Shown in pieces: positions 1 through 8,791 of a stretch of DNA of 64,000 nucleotides; the stretch's first letter is position 1; every line of letters starts with the position of its first letter. The DNA is taken from NCBI GenBank assembly GCA_018268755.1, contig JAFDVW010000008.1, positions 1-64,000 on the forward strand, written 5' to 3'. Both the position numbers and the translations under genes were made by a program. The notes beneath the pieces are model-generated. The model worked only from the letters and a program-made list of their open reading frames with translations. It made no database searches and was not told where the DNA came from. Source of the stretch: Acidobacteriota bacterium (lineage in GTDB: Bacteria > Acidobacteriota > Terriglobia > Terriglobales > Acidobacteriaceae).

Positions 1-1049
1 ACCGCCATCACCGCGCCGGTGCCATAGCCCATCAGCACGAAATTGGCGACATAGATCGGCAGGTCCTCGCCGGTCAGCGGATGGCGCGCCCACAGCCCGG
101 TGGCCATGCCGCGCTTTTCCTGGGTCTCGAGCTCGGCTTCGGAAACCCCGCCCTGCTTCAATCCGGCAAGGAATTCGGACAGTTCCGGGTTGCCCTGCGC
201 CGCCTTCAGCGCCAGCGGATGCTCGCCGGCAATGCTGATGAAGGTCACACCCATCAAGGTATCGGGGCGGGTGGTGAACACCGTCAACGGCGCGTCCTCG
301 CCATCGACCGCGAACTGGATCTCCAGCCCTTCGCTGCGGCCGATCCAGTTGCGCTGCATGGTGCGCACTTTTTCCGGCCAGCCGCCCAGCTTCTCCAAAT
401 CTTTCAGAAGCTCGTCGGCATACTGCGTGATGCGCAGGAACCACTGCTCCAGCTCGCGCTGCTCGACCAGGGTGTCTTCGTGGCGCCAGCAGTGGCCGCC
501 CACCACCTGCTCATTGGCCAGCACCGTGGCGCACTTGGGGCACCAGTTGACCCGGCTGTTTTTGCGATAGGCCAAGCCTTTTTCATAGAGCTTGAGGAAG
601 AACCACTGGTTCCACTTGTAGTACTCGGGCAGGCAGGTGGTGACTTCGCGCGACCAGTCGTAGGCAAAGCCCAAGCGCTTCATCTGCACCTTCATGTTGG
701 CGATGTTGCCCAGGGTCCACTCGCGGGGCGGCGTGTTGTTGGCAATGGCCGCGTTCTCGGCGGGAAGGCCGAAGGAGTCCCAGCCCATGGGATGCAGCAC
801 GTTGTAGCCGTTCATCCACATATAGCGGGCCAGCGCGTCGCCAATGGAGTAATTGCGGACGTGGCCCATATGCAGCGCGCCCGAGGGATACGGCAGCATC
901 TCGAGCACATAGTACTTCGGCATCGAGGAGTTGGGCTCGGCGGCATAGAGCGCGGCATCGTCCTGCCAGCGCTGGGCCCACTTGGGTTCTACAGTTTGCG
1001 GATCGTAGCGCTCGTCGCGCTCCTGCGTCGGGTTGTCTTCCTGCGGCAT
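1..1049 (-). CDS. leuS: Leucyl-tRNA synthetase, N-terminal part (cut by window start)
   Basis: This enzyme charges tRNA-Leu with leucine in the cytoplasm. The reading frame starts at an ATG at 1047-1049 and stays open to base 1, giving about 349 residues of an enzyme usually near 850 long. The class I HIGH signature is visible as [11 protein letters not shown] around residues 53-63, followed by typical LeuRS text ([22 protein letters not shown]). A zinc-binding stretch ([15 protein letters not shown]) and the start of the CP1 editing domain ([15 protein letters not shown]) follow. The KMSKS loop and the C-terminus lie outside the window. The gene is read away from the downstream FAH-family gene on the same strand, about 97 bases apart, with nothing obvious between them. 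The identification is firm; the truncation is only from the window edge. Confidence 0.97.
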   Translation of the reverse strand, partial: MPQEDNPTQERDERYDPQTVEPKWAQRWQDDAALYAAEPNSSMPKYYVLEMLPYPSGALHMGHVRNYSIGDALARYMWMNGYNVLHPMGWDSFGLPAENAAIANNTPPREWTLGNIANMKVQMKRLGFAYDWSREVTTCLPEYYKWNQWFFLKLYEKGLAYRKNSRVNWCPKCATVLANEQVVGGHCWRHEDTLVEQRELEQWFLRITQYADELLKDLEKLGGWPEKVRTMQRNWIGRSEGLEIQFAVDGEDAPLTVFTTRPDTLMGVTFISIAGEHPLALKAAQGNPELSEFLAGLKQGGVSEAELETQEKRGMATGLWARHPLTGEDLPIYVANFVLMGYGTGAVMA

Positions 1050-1146
1050 ATTGGTTTGAAAGAATGCGAAGGCAATATTCTACAGGATGGCGAGGGAGCG
1101 CTCATCTTGCGTGGTACGGGCAGAGGGGCATCTCGCAGCAGTGTCT

Positions 1147-1965
1147 CTACGCTACGACATTGGCCAGCGTGCCGATGGGCGGGATGGTGATTTCAATTTC
1201 ATCCCCCGCCTGCAAAGTAAAGGAGTCGGGTGGCACAATGCCGGTGCCAGTGAACAAGAAGCATCCTGCCGGGAAACTGCACTCTTTGTATAAGTAGGAC
1301 ACCAGCTCTTCCGGCTTGCGCTTGAGTTCCTTCAGGCTGGTCGCACCGCTGAAGACATCCTTCCCTGCCCGACGAATCCGCATCTGGATGGGCGTTTCCA
1401 GGGCCAGGGGCGTCTCCGCCACCAGCAGGCAGGGGCCGAGAGCGCAGCTGCGGTCGTAGACCTTGGCCTGTGGCAGGTAGAGCGGGTTCTCACCTTCGAT
1501 GTCACGGGAACTCATGTCATTGCCCACGGTGTAGCCGGCAATTTTTCCGGCGGGCGAAATATAGAGGACCAGCTCGGGCTCGGGCACCGACCACTTGGCG
1601 TCCTTGCGGATGGCCACCTTTGCGCCAGGGCCCACCACGCGGTGCGGCGTCGCCTTGAAGAACAACTCGGGACGGTCGGCGACATAGACGCGGTCATAGA
1701 AGCTGCCGCCGCCGGCGTCTTTCGATTCCTGCATGCGAGCATCGCGGCTGCGGTAATAAGTCACCCCCGCGGCCCATACCTCCTGGCCTCCGATGGGCGG
1801 AAGCACGTCGGAGATATCCGAAACCGCGCCCCCCAGGCGGCTGGAGAGGAAGGCGGGAAGGTCCTCGCGGACAACCAAGTCGTCCCAGGAAGGAGCATCG
1901 ATGCGATGAAAGGGGCCTTGCTGGTTTTGCGCGAAGAAGCCGCCGGCGGTGCGAAAGAGTCTCAT
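1147..1965 (-). CDS. Fumarylacetoacetate hydrolase-family protein (possible 2-keto-3-deoxy-pentonate dehydratase)
   Basis: The 272-residue protein carries the FAH C-terminal fold. A metal-binding EPELVLYI segment is followed by GYTVGNDMSSRDIEGENPLYLPQAKVYDRS, the family's substrate and divalent-metal site, and a late GTG-IVPPDSFTLQAGDEIEI segment. The N-terminal half (WAAGVTYYRSRDARMQES, then YDRVYVADRPELFFKA) resembles the 2-dehydro-3-deoxy-D-arabinonate dehydratase branch more than true fumarylacetoacetases. It therefore probably dehydrates or cleaves a small keto-acid in sugar-acid catabolism; this is an inference from sequence resemblance. There is no operon partner of known pathway next to it: leuS lies downstream on the same strand and nfo upstream beyond a repeat-filled gap. 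Length and motifs look intact. Confidence 0.85.
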   Translation of the reverse strand: MRLFRTAGGFFAQNQQGPFHRIDAPSWDDLVVREDLPAFLSSRLGGAVSDISDVLPPIGGQEVWAAGVTYYRSRDARMQESKDAGGGSFYDRVYVADRPELFFKATPHRVVGPGAKVAIRKDAKWSVPEPELVLYISPAGKIAGYTVGNDMSSRDIEGENPLYLPQAKVYDRSCALGPCLLVAETPLALETPIQMRIRRAGKDVFSGATSLKELKRKPEELVSYLYKECSFPAGCFLFTGTGIVPPDSFTLQAGDEIEITIPPIGTLANVVA

Positions 1966-2010
1966 GGCCTTGCGATCTTACCGCAGAGCGGGCGGATTGT
2001 ATGCAGAGGT

Positions 2011-2130
2011 GTCATCCTGAGCGCAGCGAAGGACCTTTGTACTTCCTGCCTCGTAAATGACAAACGACAATTGCACAGGTCCTTCGTCGGGAGTTTGCGT
2101 CGGGCGCAAACTCCGCATTCTCAGGATGAC
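2011..2130. repeat. Palindromic intergenic repeat, GTCATCCTGAG family
   Basis: The element is bounded by GTCATCCTGAG (2011-2021) and its exact reverse complement CTCAGGATGAC (2120-2130). A second internal pair, GAAGGACCT and AGGTCCTTC, sits inside. A nested hairpin (GAGTTTGCG, loop TCGG, GCGCAAACTC region at about 2091-2112) fills the right half. It contains no convincing coding frame. This look is typical of REP/MITE-like repeats that are abundant in acidobacterial genomes; only one copy is in the window. Confidence 0.7.
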
Positions 2131-2187
2131 AGAGTGGGCGGTGTGGCGCGGGCACTCTTGCCCGCAAATTTTCTCCACATTTCCCCC

Positions 2188-2207
2188 GGCGGACAGGAGT
2201 GTCCGCC
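2188..2207. repeat. Perfect hairpin abutting the nfo stop codon
   Basis: GGCGGACA, loop GGAG, TGTCCGCC forms a perfect 8-bp stem. On the minus strand it begins directly after the nfo stop codon (TAG at 2208-2210), so the stop codon and stem run together. No T-run follows, so it is a repeat or mRNA 3' stabiliser rather than a classic intrinsic terminator. Confidence 0.55.
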
Positions 2208-3155
2208 CTACGATGTCACCAGCGACTTCAGCGTCTCTACATTGCGGCGGTCGTCGCCGGGTTCATCAATTGGAGTCTCGGCGATAAAGGCGCAATGCTT
2301 GAGCTTAGGATGATTCAGCAGGCGGCGGAACGGCTCCAGTCCAATCGTTCCCTTGCCGACATGCTGATGGCGGTCGAGCTTCGATCCGCGAGCGGCTTTG
2401 GCGTCATTGCAGTGCCAGACCCGGACATTTTTCAGGCCGACCGTCGCATCCAGCTCCGCCAGGGTCTGGCGAAATCCCTTATCGCTGACGATGTCATAGC
2501 CGGCAACGTGGGTATGACAGGTGTCAATACAGGCCCCAATGGGGACCAGACCGCGCAAGCGGTCGAGCACCTCGGCCACCTGATCAAAACTCGCCCCCAG
2601 GGAGAATTCAGCGCCCGCAGTATTTTCGATCAGGATGGTCAAGCCGCCCGCAACCAGGTCCAGGCCGGTGGAGGAGGCGGCAATCGCCGCCGAAGTGCGC
2701 AGCAGGCCCTGCTCCCGATCCGCGCCGCGAAAAGACCCAGGATGCAGCACCAGGTAGTCGGCCTTCACCTGCAAGGCGCGCTCGATCTCTCCCCGAAAAG
2801 CCTCGATGGACTGCTTCAGGAAGGCTTCATTCTGCGAGGCCAGGTTCACCAGATAATTGGTGTGAATCACCAGCGGATGCAGATCGTATTTCTCCCGCAG
2901 GCGTTGGATCTCGCCGCACTGCGCGGGTTGGACCACCGCTTGCGCCCACTGCCGCGGGCTGGAGGAAAACATCTGAAAGGTATTGCAGCCCAGGCGATAG
3001 GCGCGCTCGGCGGCGTTGGGCACTCCGCCCGAAGCGGAGGTGTGCATGCCGATGCGGCGCGACGTCCGCGCCGGAGGCTCGGCCGGCGGCGGCAGCTTGA
3101 GGACGTCCCCCTCTTTGACTTTGGGCTTGTTGCTGCGAAAGGCGTAGCGCGGCAC
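2208..3155 (-). CDS. nfo: Deoxyribonuclease IV (endonuclease IV, AP endonuclease)
   Basis: This is a zinc-dependent apurinic/apyrimidinic endonuclease of base-excision repair. The 315-residue protein shows the full ordered set of family metal-binding motifs: IGMHTSASGG, VIHTNYLVN, VLHPGSF, ILIENTAG, CIDTCHTHVAGYD, WHCNDAK, DRHQHVGKG and AETP. The start is a GTG at 3153-3155. About 35 residues precede the usual family start (IGMHTSASGG), rich in Lys, Pro and Arg, so the start may be placed too far upstream, although no better in-frame start is visible. No clear Shine-Dalgarno precedes it; a TATACT hexamer 7 bases upstream would fit a nearly leaderless message. It is divergent from the glycosyltransferase gene. 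Confidence 0.95.
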   Translation of the reverse strand: MPRYAFRSNKPKVKEGDVLKLPPPAEPPARTSRRIGMHTSASGGVPNAAERAYRLGCNTFQMFSSSPRQWAQAVVQPAQCGEIQRLREKYDLHPLVIHTNYLVNLASQNEAFLKQSIEAFRGEIERALQVKADYLVLHPGSFRGADREQGLLRTSAAIAASSTGLDLVAGGLTILIENTAGAEFSLGASFDQVAEVLDRLRGLVPIGACIDTCHTHVAGYDIVSDKGFRQTLAELDATVGLKNVRVWHCNDAKAARGSKLDRHQHVGKGTIGLEPFRRLLNHPKLKHCAFIAETPIDEPGDDRRNVETLKSLVTS

Positions 3156-3257
3156 GTAGGTCAGTATAACGGGAGCGCCGCGCTCTCATGTATCGAGGCT
3201 GCCAATTGTGCGGTTCGAGCTTCTCCCGTCTAATGAAGGCTCTCGCGTAATGAGCCC

Positions 3258-4865
3258 ATGATGTCATCGCCCACAGACTCCGCTTCCACCGGCACTTCCC
3301 GCTACCTGTATTACGCGCTTTTGCTCGTCATTCTGCTGTTTACCACGTACCTGCGAGTGCGCCTGCGAGATTTCCCCCTGGAGCGCGACGAAGGCGAATA
3401 TGCCTATGCTGGACAACTGATCCTGCAGGGTGTTCCTCCCTATCAGCTGGCCTACAACATGAAGCTACCGGGGACTTACGCCGCCTATGCCCTGATCATG
3501 GCGATCTTCGGGCAGACTCCGGCGGGCATCCATCTCGGAGTTTTGCTGCTGCACGCGGCCACGATCCTGCTGCTGTACCTGCTGGCGACACGCTTGTTCG
3601 GGCGGCTGGCGGGAGTAGTCGCGGCCGCAAGCTACATGCTGCTGGCCAACAGTGAGACGGTGCTAGGCTTCGCGGGACATACGGAGCACTTTGTGGTGCT
3701 TGCGGCGGTGGGCGGGCTGTTGCTGCTGCTGCAATCCGTCGAACGGCAATGCAAGACTCTTTTCTTTCTTAGCGGGCTGCTCATGGGCCTCAGTTTCCTG
3801 ATGAAGCAGCCGGGAATCCTGTTCGCCATCTTCGGCGGCCTGTACCTGCTGCTGGAACTGGGGGCCGTTCCGTGGAAAGCGCGGCTGGCCCGGCTAGGCG
3901 CGTACTCGGCGGGAGTAGCGCTTCCCTTTCTCCTGACCTGCCTGATTCTGCTCAAGGCCGGCGTGTTCTCGAAATTCTGGTTCTGGACGTTTTCTTACGC
4001 CCGCCTCTATGCCAGCACGGTGAGCCTGCGCGAAGGGATCTTCCTACTCTCTAACTCGCTGGCGTGGATTGCGGGACCGTTTCTCTTTCTGCTGCTGGGA
4101 AGTGTGATAGGAATGGCCGCGCTTTGGGCGGACCAGGGCTCACGCCGCCATCTGCGCTTTGTGGGCGGACTCTTTCTGTTTTCCTTTCTCGCGCTTTCGG
4201 CGGGACTCTATTACCGGGGCCATTACTTCCTGGTGATGTGGCCGGTGGTCGCACTGTTGCTGGGCGCGGCGGTGAGCCTCGCCACCCGGCATATTTCGGG
4301 GTCTCTCCGGCTCGTCCCGGCGCTTTGTTTTTTGCTGGCCTGCGGCTATGCCATCTATCGCCAGCGCACCCTGCTGTTCGAGATGGAGCCGCTCACCGCC
4401 TGCCGTATGACCTATGGGGAAAATCCGTTCCCTGAGGCGGTGGAGATTGCTCAGTACATCCGGACGCACTCTTCGCCGGAGGCCCGCATCGCCGTACTGG
4501 GCTCTGAGCCGGAGATTTATTTCTACGCGCAGCGGCACTCGGCCACCGGCTACATCTACACCTACGGCTTGATGGAACCGCAGAAATACGCTGAACAGAT
4601 GCAGAAGGAGATGATCGCGGAGGTGGAGGCCGCCAAACCCGAGTTTCTTGTGTTTGCTGACTTGAATGCATCGTGGCTGGCCTCGCCGCGCTCGAACACC
4701 GCGATTTTCGCTTGGGCGCGTGAGTATATCGCCGCCCACTACCAACTGGTGGGCATCGCCGATATTGCCCTCAATACTGCCTACGTATGGGATGACGAGG
4801 CCCGCGCTTATCAGCCAAGATCGCCGTTCAAGGTGCTGACCTTTCGCAGAAAAGCAGCCCCGTAG
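3258..4865 (+). CDS. Integral-membrane glycosyltransferase, GT39/ArnT-PMT-like
   Basis: The 535-residue protein has about 10-11 hydrophobic segments from residue 16 onward and a soluble C-terminal domain after about residue 370. The first loop has the acidic signature DFPLERDEGEYAYAG, matching the catalytic DE loop of GT-C enzymes (PMT/ArnT, family 39), which transfer a sugar from a polyprenyl-phosphate donor to protein or lipid on the outer face of the inner membrane. The acceptor cannot be read from sequence. The start has two adjacent ATGs (3258 and 3261). It stands alone: nfo is divergent and a palindromic repeat separates it from aroF. Confidence 0.8.
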   Translation: MMSSPTDSASTGTSRYLYYALLLVILLFTTYLRVRLRDFPLERDEGEYAYAGQLILQGVPPYQLAYNMKLPGTYAAYALIMAIFGQTPAGIHLGVLLLHAATILLLYLLATRLFGRLAGVVAAASYMLLANSETVLGFAGHTEHFVVLAAVGGLLLLLQSVERQCKTLFFLSGLLMGLSFLMKQPGILFAIFGGLYLLLELGAVPWKARLARLGAYSAGVALPFLLTCLILLKAGVFSKFWFWTFSYARLYASTVSLREGIFLLSNSLAWIAGPFLFLLLGSVIGMAALWADQGSRRHLRFVGGLFLFSFLALSAGLYYRGHYFLVMWPVVALLLGAAVSLATRHISGSLRLVPALCFLLACGYAIYRQRTLLFEMEPLTACRMTYGENPFPEAVEIAQYIRTHSSPEARIAVLGSEPEIYFYAQRHSATGYIYTYGLMEPQKYAEQMQKEMIAEVEAAKPEFLVFADLNASWLASPRSNTAIFAWAREYIAAHYQLVGIADIALNTAYVWDDEARAYQPRSPFKVLTFRRKAAP

Positions 4866-4880
4866 GATGCGCATGACCAA

Positions 4881-4989
4881 ATTGTCATTTCGAACACGCT
4901 TTAGCGGTGAGAAATCTGTTTTTGCCCGGGAATAGCCAGGTTTCCCGAAAAGCAGATTCCTCGGGCGATCAAGCCCTCGGAATGACAAT
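4881..4989. repeat. Palindromic intergenic repeat, TGTCATTCCGA family
   Basis: Outer arms ATTGTCATTTCGA (4881-4893) and TCGGAATGACAAT (4977-4989) are inverted with one mismatch. Inner arms GAGAAATCTG and CAGATTCCTC are also inverted, with TTTTTGCCCGGGAA facing TTCCCGAAAAG. The whole 109-base unit could fold as one long imperfect hairpin. It fills the gap between the glycosyltransferase and aroF and may act as a terminator-like structure for the former. Confidence 0.7.
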
Positions 4990-5092
4990 TCTGGATGGAG
5001 ATGGTTTCGACGAACTGCGCCACTACCAATCCAGCCGTTTATTTGCCCTCCCCTATCCGGAACGATACACTTGATTGCTTTGAGGTGGACCT

Positions 5093-6175
5093 ATGCTGGT
5101 CGTTATGCAGGCGCACGCCACGGAAGAACAGGTACGCGCCATCTGTCAAAAAATTGAGTCCCTGGGTTTTCGCGCCCACACCATCCCGGGAGCGGAGCGC
5201 ACCGCCATCGGCATTACCGGCAACAAGGGCGAGGTGGAAAGCGGCACGCTGGAGGAAATGCCCGGGGTCCAGGAAGTAATTCGAGTCACCAAGCCCTACA
5301 AGCTGGTAAGCCGCGACATCAAGGCGGAAAACACGGTCATCACCTTTCCCGGCACCAACGCCACCTTCGGAGGCAAAGGGTTGGCCATTGTCGCCGGGCC
5401 CTGCTCCATCGAGAGCCGCGAGCAGGCCTTTGCCGCGGCTGAGCACGTGGCGCAGGCGGGCGCGCAGTTTTTCCGCGGCGGCGCCTATAAGCCGCGCACC
5501 TCTCCCTATTCATTCCAGGGGATGGGCGAAGAGGGTTTGCAGATCATGGCCGACATCCGCGAGAAGTTCGGCCTGAAGATCATCACTGAGGCCATTGACC
5601 ACGAGTCCCTGGCCCTGGTCGAGCAGTATGCCGACGTCATCCAGATCGGCGCCCGCAACATGCAGAACTTCTCGCTGCTCAAGCGGGCGGGGAGAAGCAA
5701 ACTCCCCGTGTTGCTCAAACGCGGGATTGCCGCCACCCTGGAAGAATTCCTCATGGCCGCGGAATACGTCATGAGCGAGGGCAACTACCGGGTCGTTCTG
5801 TGCGAGCGCGGGGTGCGTACTTTCGCGGACCACACCCGCAACACGCTCGACCTGAGCATCGTGCCGGCGGTGCAGCGGTTGAGCCATCTCCCTATCATCG
5901 TCGACCCCAGCCATGGCACCGGGAAACGAAATAAGGTGACACCGTTGTCGCGCGCGGCCATTGCGGTGGGCTGCGACGGCCTGATCGTGGAAGTGCATCA
6001 TCAGCCCGACCAGGCTTTGTCCGATGGCATGCAGTCGCTGTTCCCGGAACAGTTTGCCGATTTGATGACGCAGGTGCGGCAGATTGCGGCCGTCCTGGGC
6101 AGGACCGTGCCCACGATCGGGCCGCACTCCACCGTCGCCGACTACAGAACCAGCACGCAACCCGTAACGGTTTAA
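5093..6175 (+). CDS. aroF: 3-deoxy-7-phosphoheptulonate synthase (DAHP synthase)
   Basis: It catalyses the first step of the shikimate pathway, condensing phosphoenolpyruvate and erythrose-4-phosphate. The 360-residue protein is the short type Ibeta form. An N-terminal ferredoxin-like domain (residues 1-70, [14 protein letters not shown] start) precedes the TIM barrel with [47 protein letters not shown] and [11 protein letters not shown], all expected active-site blocks. The start is set by a good ribosome-binding site (GAGGTGG, 5 bases before ATG). The N-terminal domain in this type is often the site of feedback control or fusion; no fused chorismate mutase is present. The next gene begins 6 bases after the stop, so they are probably cotranscribed. 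Confidence 0.96.
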   Translation: MLVVMQAHATEEQVRAICQKIESLGFRAHTIPGAERTAIGITGNKGEVESGTLEEMPGVQEVIRVTKPYKLVSRDIKAENTVITFPGTNATFGGKGLAIVAGPCSIESREQAFAAAEHVAQAGAQFFRGGAYKPRTSPYSFQGMGEEGLQIMADIREKFGLKIITEAIDHESLALVEQYADVIQIGARNMQNFSLLKRAGRSKLPVLLKRGIAATLEEFLMAAEYVMSEGNYRVVLCERGVRTFADHTRNTLDLSIVPAVQRLSHLPIIVDPSHGTGKRNKVTPLSRAAIAVGCDGLIVEVHHQPDQALSDGMQSLFPEQFADLMTQVRQIAAVLGRTVPTIGPHSTVADYRTSTQPVTV

Positions 6176-6181
6176 GTCCGC

Positions 6182-7342
6182 TTGAAGAAGATCCTATTCA
6201 TATTTTTTCTGCTGCTTGGAACGGCCGCCGGAGGCTGGTGGTATTTTCGCGAGCGCAGCCTCACCGACTACGGGCCCGCCTACCGGGAGTACGCCTACGT
6301 CAGCAATGGCAAAAGCAACACGGTCACGGTGCTCGATCTGCGCACCTATCAGGTGGCCAAGACCATCCATGTGGGCAACGAACCTACCGGCCTCGCCGTC
6401 AATACGCAAAAGAACGAGGTCTACGTGGTCAACACGGCCTCGAACAATATCAGCGTCATCGACACCGAGCAGAACACCGTGGTGGCCACCATCGGGGTGC
6501 ACGGCAAGCCCTACTTCGTGGATGTGTCCTCCGATGGCAAGCGGGCCTATGTGGCCAACTCGGCGTCCAACAATGTTTCGGTGCTTGATCTGGAACACCG
6601 CCAGCTCGTTGGCAGCATCCGTGTGGGAGAAACGCCCGGCCTGGCGCGCGTTTCACCGGACGGCAAAACCGTCGTGGTCAGCAACCGCGGGGACGGCACC
6701 ATCTCGCTGATCGACACGGCCCGTCTGCTGGTGCGCACGACCCTGTCCCTATGCCAGCAGCCGGAGGACATCGCCATTCTGCCCGACAACAGTAAGGCCT
6801 TTGTGGCCTGCTCAGGTTCGGCGCAAGTGGCCTCGGTGGACCTGAAAAATGACAAGCTGCTGGCCTTGTTGGATGTGGGCAAGACGCCGGTCGATTTGGC
6901 CTTGAAGCCCGACGGCGGCGAACTCATCGTGTGCAATTTCGATTCCGACAGCATCTCGATCATCGAGACGACCACCAATGAAGTCGGCGGCAGCTACCTG
7001 ATCGGCACCCACCCCACGCGAGGCATAGTATCCGCCGACAACGCGCGCCTTTACGTGAGCAACTTCGGCTCCAACAGCGTGGCGGTTTATGACATTGAGA
7101 TGGGACGGCTGATTGCCACGCTTCCGGTGGGAAGCCAGCCCGACGGCCTGGCGCTATCCAAGAGCCAGAATTATCTGCTGGTGCTCAACTCGCAGTCGGG
7201 TGACGTCACCGTGATCCAGAAACGCATCCCCAAGAAGAAGTTTGAACCCGGCGAGTATTCCCTGCTTACCATGGTCCCGGCCGGCATCCAGCCCAACCAC
7301 GTCGCGGTGAAGTCGTTTCTTGTGCAAAGCCCGCAAAAATGA
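6182..7342 (+). CDS. Secreted or membrane-anchored YVTN beta-propeller protein
   Basis: The 386-residue protein begins with a signal anchor (KKILFIFFLLLGTAAGGWWYF). Then come about seven repeats of 40-42 residues with the pattern V-VLDL-T-V-I-VG-P-GLAV, and YVVNTASNNISVID, YVANSASNNVSVLD and YVSNFGSNSVAVYD as clear YVTN units. Such propellers are extracytoplasmic binding or surface proteins; the ligand is unknown. The start is a TTG (6182) because the signal peptide begins there and no in-frame ATG precedes it. It lies 6 bases after aroF, although a functional link to aromatic synthesis is not evident. Confidence 0.85.
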   Translation: MKKILFIFFLLLGTAAGGWWYFRERSLTDYGPAYREYAYVSNGKSNTVTVLDLRTYQVAKTIHVGNEPTGLAVNTQKNEVYVVNTASNNISVIDTEQNTVVATIGVHGKPYFVDVSSDGKRAYVANSASNNVSVLDLEHRQLVGSIRVGETPGLARVSPDGKTVVVSNRGDGTISLIDTARLLVRTTLSLCQQPEDIAILPDNSKAFVACSGSAQVASVDLKNDKLLALLDVGKTPVDLALKPDGGELIVCNFDSDSISIIETTTNEVGGSYLIGTHPTRGIVSADNARLYVSNFGSNSVAVYDIEMGRLIATLPVGSQPDGLALSKSQNYLLVLNSQSGDVTVIQKRIPKKKFEPGEYSLLTMVPAGIQPNHVAVKSFLVQSPQK

Positions 7343-7386
7343 TTCAGGGGCTCCATCGTTCCCCTGCGCCTCCACGGACCACGCAG

Positions 7387-7408
7387 GGACAGCCGCCCCC
7401 GGCTGTCC
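7387..7408. repeat. Perfect GGACAGCC hairpin in a convergent gap
   Basis: GGACAGCC, loop GCCCCC, GGCTGTCC forms an 8-bp perfect stem between the convergent genes ending at 7342 and 7556. With no T-run it is either a repeat unit or a weak bidirectional terminator. Confidence 0.5.
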
Positions 7409-7436
7409 GGTTGAGCGCAGCTCGACAAAATGCATT

Positions 7437-7498
7437 CACCACAGAGGACACAGAGTTCCACCGGGATTCGCTCTGTGTTCTTCGTGCCCTCTGTGGTG
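7437..7498. repeat. Palindromic intergenic repeat, CACCACAGAGG family
   Basis: Perfect 11-bp outer arms CACCACAGAGG (7437-7447) and CCTCTGTGGTG (7488-7498) enclose perfect 8-bp inner arms ACACAGAG (7448-7455) and CTCTGTGT (7471-7478). The 62-base unit can fold as a two-step hairpin. It is a third repeat family, unrelated to those at 2011 and 4881, in the convergent gap. Confidence 0.7.
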
Positions 7499-7555
7499 GA
7501 AGGTTTTGATTTTTACAAGAAAGATCCGCGTCTCTACACAAAATGCCGGAGAATT

Positions 7556-8311
7556 TTATTGCGCGCTGGCGGTAGTTTGCGGCGGCGGGACGCCCTTGGC
7601 GTCCACAATGGCCCAGTGCCACTCCTGGTCGGGGGGAATTGCGGAATCCAGTGGCTGGCGGAACACAGTAGTGGTATAGGGAGCGGCGGTGCCCCGCAGG
7701 TGGAACAGCACAGTCGTGTCCGAGTGCTTCTCTTCCTGGGCCATAATTCCGGCGATTCCGGCCGCGGCCGGAACCAGGCGCGGGCTGGCGTACGGCGAGG
7801 CGTCAGTATCGGCGGCCCGTACCAAAGTCAATCCCACCGTCACCTGGCGCAAGGTCCAGGGGGTATTGTTGTGCAGAGAAATCTCCAGGGTGTCGCCATT
7901 TACGGTGGCAGGGCCATCCAGCTTCACCAGCTCATTTTCCGGGAGCTGCTGCGGCGCATAAGGATTGGAGAGCAGGGCCGAGGCATTCCCGCTGAAAGAG
8001 AGCCGGCAAGTCACATCCGGCGAGGAAACTTCGAAATCTTTGGCCATGCCATCGAAGCTGAACATCATACTCTTGCGCAGCTTTTGCTGTCCCGCTTCGG
8101 CCAAAATCTGATTGAAATTGTCGTTGTCGATCACCGGCGCCGCCGGCGCGGCAGGAGCAACGGCCGGGGCGGACGCAGTCTTGGCCCGGCGCAGCTGGCG
8201 AGCCAGGTCCCCCAAAGACACGCTCTCGTCGCTGGATTGTGCCCTTACCGCGAGGGGCAAGGTTAATCCCAGCAAACCAATGGCAAGCGATCTGAAAAAT
8301 GGCACCTTCAT
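7556..8311 (-). CDS. Secreted protein of unknown function
   Basis: The 251-residue protein starts with a signal peptide (MKVPFFRSLAIGLLGLTLPLAVRAQ). An upstream in-frame TTG at 8335 would add eight residues without improving the signal peptide, so I chose the ATG at 8311. The mature part opens with a charged, Ala/Pro-rich linker (RAKTASAPAVAPAAPAAP). It then reads as a beta-rich domain with LEISLHNNTPWTLRQVTVGLTLV, similar in feel to periplasmic immunoglobulin-fold proteins. I recognise no family or catalytic motif. It is convergent with the YVTN gene. Confidence 0.7.
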   Translation of the reverse strand: MKVPFFRSLAIGLLGLTLPLAVRAQSSDESVSLGDLARQLRRAKTASAPAVAPAAPAAPVIDNDNFNQILAEAGQQKLRKSMMFSFDGMAKDFEVSSPDVTCRLSFSGNASALLSNPYAPQQLPENELVKLDGPATVNGDTLEISLHNNTPWTLRQVTVGLTLVRAADTDASPYASPRLVPAAAGIAGIMAQEEKHSDTTVLFHLRGTAAPYTTTVFRQPLDSAIPPDQEWHWAIVDAKGVPPPQTTASAQ

Positions 8312-8480
8312 GATGGAGCAAGGCTTCTGCCCCAAATTGTAGACAGGAAAAGGGGGTTACCAGCGGCAAAACGGGTAAACGATGGTCGTAGAACGATTGG
8401 AAAAGGGACTGGGCGCGCCCGACGAAGTAGAAGGCAACAGGGCAAAAGCGCGCCCGGACCAGAAGCTTGCGAGCCAGAAT

Positions 8481-8603
8481 CTACAGCAAGCCAGAGGAGC
8501 GCAGACGGGTGACCGGATCAGGCGCCGGCACCGCCTCCCGCTTGAAAATCCAGCGAGCCACCGCGATTCCCAGCGCCGCGTAACACAAATGGACCAGTTT
8601 CAT
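8481..8603 (-). CDS. Possible 40-residue membrane micro-protein
   Basis: The small frame begins at ATG (8601-8603) with a GGGGTGGG purine run 6 bases upstream and ends at TAG (8481-8483). It encodes one hydrophobic helix (LVHLCYAALGIAVARWIF) followed by a polar tail (KREAVPAPDPVTRL). It is the only plausible coding frame in the 456-base gap between 8311 and 8792; the longer plus-strand frame here has Arg/His/Gln-rich shadow composition. No family is recognised, and the support is one ribosome site plus a transmembrane helix. Confidence 0.35.
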   Translation of the reverse strand: MKLVHLCYAALGIAVARWIFKREAVPAPDPVTRLRSSGLL

Positions 8604-8791
8604 GAGAGCCCACCCCAAAGCTTTCTATGCCACCGAGTCCTTTTGAGGGAGCCAGAGAAGGCTGGACAGCACCCTCTCAACGTAGCAATCGCCCCCCAGC
8701 CGGTCAACGCCCGAATGTGCCATGGACGTAGCACAAAGGTAACATCAGGGTACCTGGTTGATCAGGATCTCAGCGTGCACCGGATTGCGAT

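Noticed and set aside
81..1190. Long plus-strand frame of 369 residues
   Set aside because: It is antisense to leuS, whose minus-strand translation is unmistakable; the plus frame is rich in His, Gln and Gly as expected for a shadow.
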